Origin: Fimbriimonadaceae bacterium
GTDB taxonomy: Bacteria > Armatimonadota > Fimbriimonadia > Fimbriimonadales > Fimbriimonadaceae
Direction: 5' to 3'
DNA length: 7,861 nt
Assembly (NCBI GenBank): GCA_020851885.1
Contig: JADZBW010000304.1
Span: 1 to 7,861 of the forward strand
A program made the position numbers and the translations under genes. Within the stretch, counting starts at the first letter, position 1. Every line of letters starts with the position of its first letter. Shown here piece after piece: positions 6,785 to 7,861 of this stretch. Under the pieces are notes generated by a model. It did no database searches. It was not told the DNA's origin and saw only the letters and a program-made list of their open reading frames with translations.

Positions 6785-6790
6785 ATTGTA
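6785..6790 (-). promoter_or_regulatory. -10 element TACAAT for the GYF/TM2 operon
   Basis: TACAAT on the - strand matches the -10 consensus at five of six bases. It would start transcription near 6778, leaving a leader of about 15 nt that contains the AGGGAAG ribosome site. No convincing -35 hexamer is seen at 16-18 nt spacing (CCGTCA is the best), so it may be weak or activator-dependent. It could drive the cyclophilin and permease genes too. Confidence 0.4.
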
Positions 6791-6850
6791 CAGAAACTTG
6801 TGATGGATGACGGAGATTCGGGGCAATGGGCCTAGCGTCCCGGCTTCCGG

Positions 6851-6856
6851 TACCCT
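6851..6856 (+). promoter_or_regulatory. Possible -10 element TACCCT for gltX
   Basis: TACCCT fits the TAnnnT pattern and lies 8 nt before the gltX ATG, so transcription would begin at or next to the start codon. No ribosome site is visible in the 20 nt before the ATG, which suits a leaderless message. No clear -35 is seen; TATA at 6857-6860 is an alternative but lies very close to the ATG. Confidence 0.3.
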
Positions 6857-6864
6857 TATAGGCC

Positions 6865-7861
6865 ATGTCTGTCCGAGTCCGATTTGCCCCCAGCCCGACC
6901 GGGCTCCTTCACGTCGGGGCCCTCCGAACCGTTCTGTTCGACTACCTGTTTTCCCGAAAGCACGGCGGTCAATTGATTCTGCGAATTGAAGACACGGATC
7001 GCGAGCGGCTGGTGGTCGGTAGCGAGGAGGAGATTGTAGCGACCCTTAAGTGGGTTGGGATCGAGTTCGATGAAGCGCCCCACAAGGGTGGACCGTTCGG
7101 TCCCTATCGTCAGAGCGAGCGAAAGGAAGCGGGGATCTACGCGACGTGGATCGAGAAGCTTATGGAGTTGGGTCATGCCTACAAGGCTTTCGATACGTCG
7201 GCCGATCTCGAGGAGATGCGCGACTATCAGAAAATCAATAAGATGCCCACCGGCTACTTTGGAGGTGATTGGCGCGATGCGACTCCTGCAAAAGTCGCGG
7301 CGGCGATCGCGGAAGGGAAGCCCTATGTCATTCGGCAGAGGATTCCCCGCGATCAAACCGTCGTGGTCGAGGATTTCATTCGTGGGCGCGTTGAATTCGA
7401 GACCAACACCCTTCCAGACCCCGTTTTGATCAAGGGCGATGGCATGCCAACTTACCACTTCGCGGCAATGGTGGACGACCATCTGATGGGGATCACCCAC
7501 GTGCTGCGCGGCGAGGAATGGATCAGCACTTCGCCAAACCATTGGCTGCTCTTCGAGATGTTTGGATGGGAGCGACCGGTCTTCGTGCACTGTCCCGTGA
7601 TCGTTGGGACCGATGGTAAGAAGCTCTCCAAGCGGCATGGGGCCACGCGGGTCCTCGATTACGCGGCTCAGGGTTATTCTGCCGATGCTCTCAAGAACTT
7701 TATCGCGCTGATTGGCTGGTCGCCCGGAGACGAGCGCGAGGTCCTTAGTGAGCATGGTTTGATCGAGGCTTTCGACCTGAAGGGCTTGCAGCCGTCGCCG
7801 GGGCGGTTCGACATCGACAAACTGGGCTGGCTGAACGGGCACCGAATCCGCCAAATGGAGA
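6865..7861 (+). CDS. gltX: Glutamyl-tRNA synthetase, N-terminal 332 codons (runs off window)
   Basis: A class I aminoacyl-tRNA synthetase that charges tRNA-Glu with glutamate using ATP. The visible part covers the Rossmann-fold catalytic domain. The HIGH-type motif lies in FAPSPTGLLHVGALRT (7-21, His16 and Gly18), RIEDTD at 40-45, LPDPVLIKGDGMPTYHFA (183-200) and LRGEEW (214-219). The KMSKS-type loop is GTDGKKLSKRHGA (248-260), followed by the start of the connecting helical domain (LIGWSPGDEREVL, RFDIDKLGWLNG). The anticodon-binding part, usually 140-160 more residues, lies beyond the right edge. The Cys ligands of the E. coli-type zinc site are absent (GHAYKAFDTS at 103-112), as in Thermus-type enzymes. 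Whether it also charges tRNA-Gln cannot be read from this part. The gene diverges from the GYF/TM2 gene with 102 nt between starts. Confidence 0.97.
   Translation, partial: MSVRVRFAPSPTGLLHVGALRTVLFDYLFSRKHGGQLILRIEDTDRERLVVGSEEEIVATLKWVGIEFDEAPHKGGPFGPYRQSERKEAGIYATWIEKLMELGHAYKAFDTSADLEEMRDYQKINKMPTGYFGGDWRDATPAKVAAAIAEGKPYVIRQRIPRDQTVVVEDFIRGRVEFETNTLPDPVLIKGDGMPTYHFAAMVDDHLMGITHVLRGEEWISTSPNHWLLFEMFGWERPVFVHCPVIVGTDGKKLSKRHGATRVLDYAAQGYSADALKNFIALIGWSPGDEREVLSEHGLIEAFDLKGLQPSPGRFDIDKLGWLNGHRIRQME

Noticed and set aside
6840..6850. CCGG-CTT-CCGG as an operator upstream of gltX
   Set aside because: Two 4-bp self-complementary words 3 nt apart are easily expected by chance in GC-rich DNA, and no second copy was seen.
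6856..7854. A 332-codon open frame on the - strand opposite gltX
   Set aside because: It is codon-on-codon antisense to gltX, whose motifs are unmistakable. It stays open because the sense gene rarely uses TTA, CTA and TCA codons. Its translation shows no domain logic.
1..7861. CRISPR array, insertion sequence, tRNA or rRNA gene, phage or defence genes
   Set aside because: No direct-repeat arrays, transposase motifs, terminal inverted repeats or tRNA-like sequence were seen, and coding sequence fills nearly the whole window.

Overview
The window is a compact, moderately GC-rich stretch of bacterial chromosome. It carries eight genes and no sign of mobile DNA, RNA genes or CRISPR arrays. Genes meet in 4-nt overlaps or gaps of about 50 nt, and non-ATG starts (TTG, GTG) are frequent. 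The genes are housekeeping and envelope functions. The lineage cannot be fixed from this sequence alone. A poorly sampled phylum such as Armatimonadota is a guess from the overall feel of the proteins, not a demonstrated assignment.

Left operon (+ strand, 2-3650): the 3' part of a HEAT-repeat protein, then ribose-5-phosphate isomerase B (rpiB), then two consecutive S41 (C-terminal processing) peptidase-family proteins, each with an N-terminal membrane anchor. The genes are joined by a TTGA overlap, a 3-nt gap and an ATGA overlap, so they are almost certainly co-transcribed and partly translationally coupled. The second S41 protein has the full Ser308/Lys333/Gln337 catalytic set. The first has Gly364 and His389 at the Ser and Lys positions and lacks the C-terminal end of the domain, so it looks like a pseudoprotease paired with an active paralogue. 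This is the most interesting observation in the window.

Middle and right operon (- strand, reading 6762 down to 3706): a GYF/TM2-domain membrane protein, an exported cyclophilin-type peptidyl-prolyl isomerase, and a DppB/OppB plus DppC/OppC peptide-transporter permease pair joined by another TTGA overlap. The transporter's ATPases and substrate-binding protein are not in the window. The - strand genes converge on the S41 operon at 3651-3705, a short GC-rich gap with small hairpins.

Right end (+ strand, 6865 to the edge): the first 332 codons of glutamyl-tRNA synthetase (gltX), diverging from the GYF/TM2 gene across a region of about 100 bp that should hold both promoters. Its start has no visible Shine-Dalgarno sequence and a -10-like hexamer 8 nt upstream, which suggests a leaderless message.

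No intergenic stretch exceeds about 105 bp, so there is no long unexplained non-coding region.
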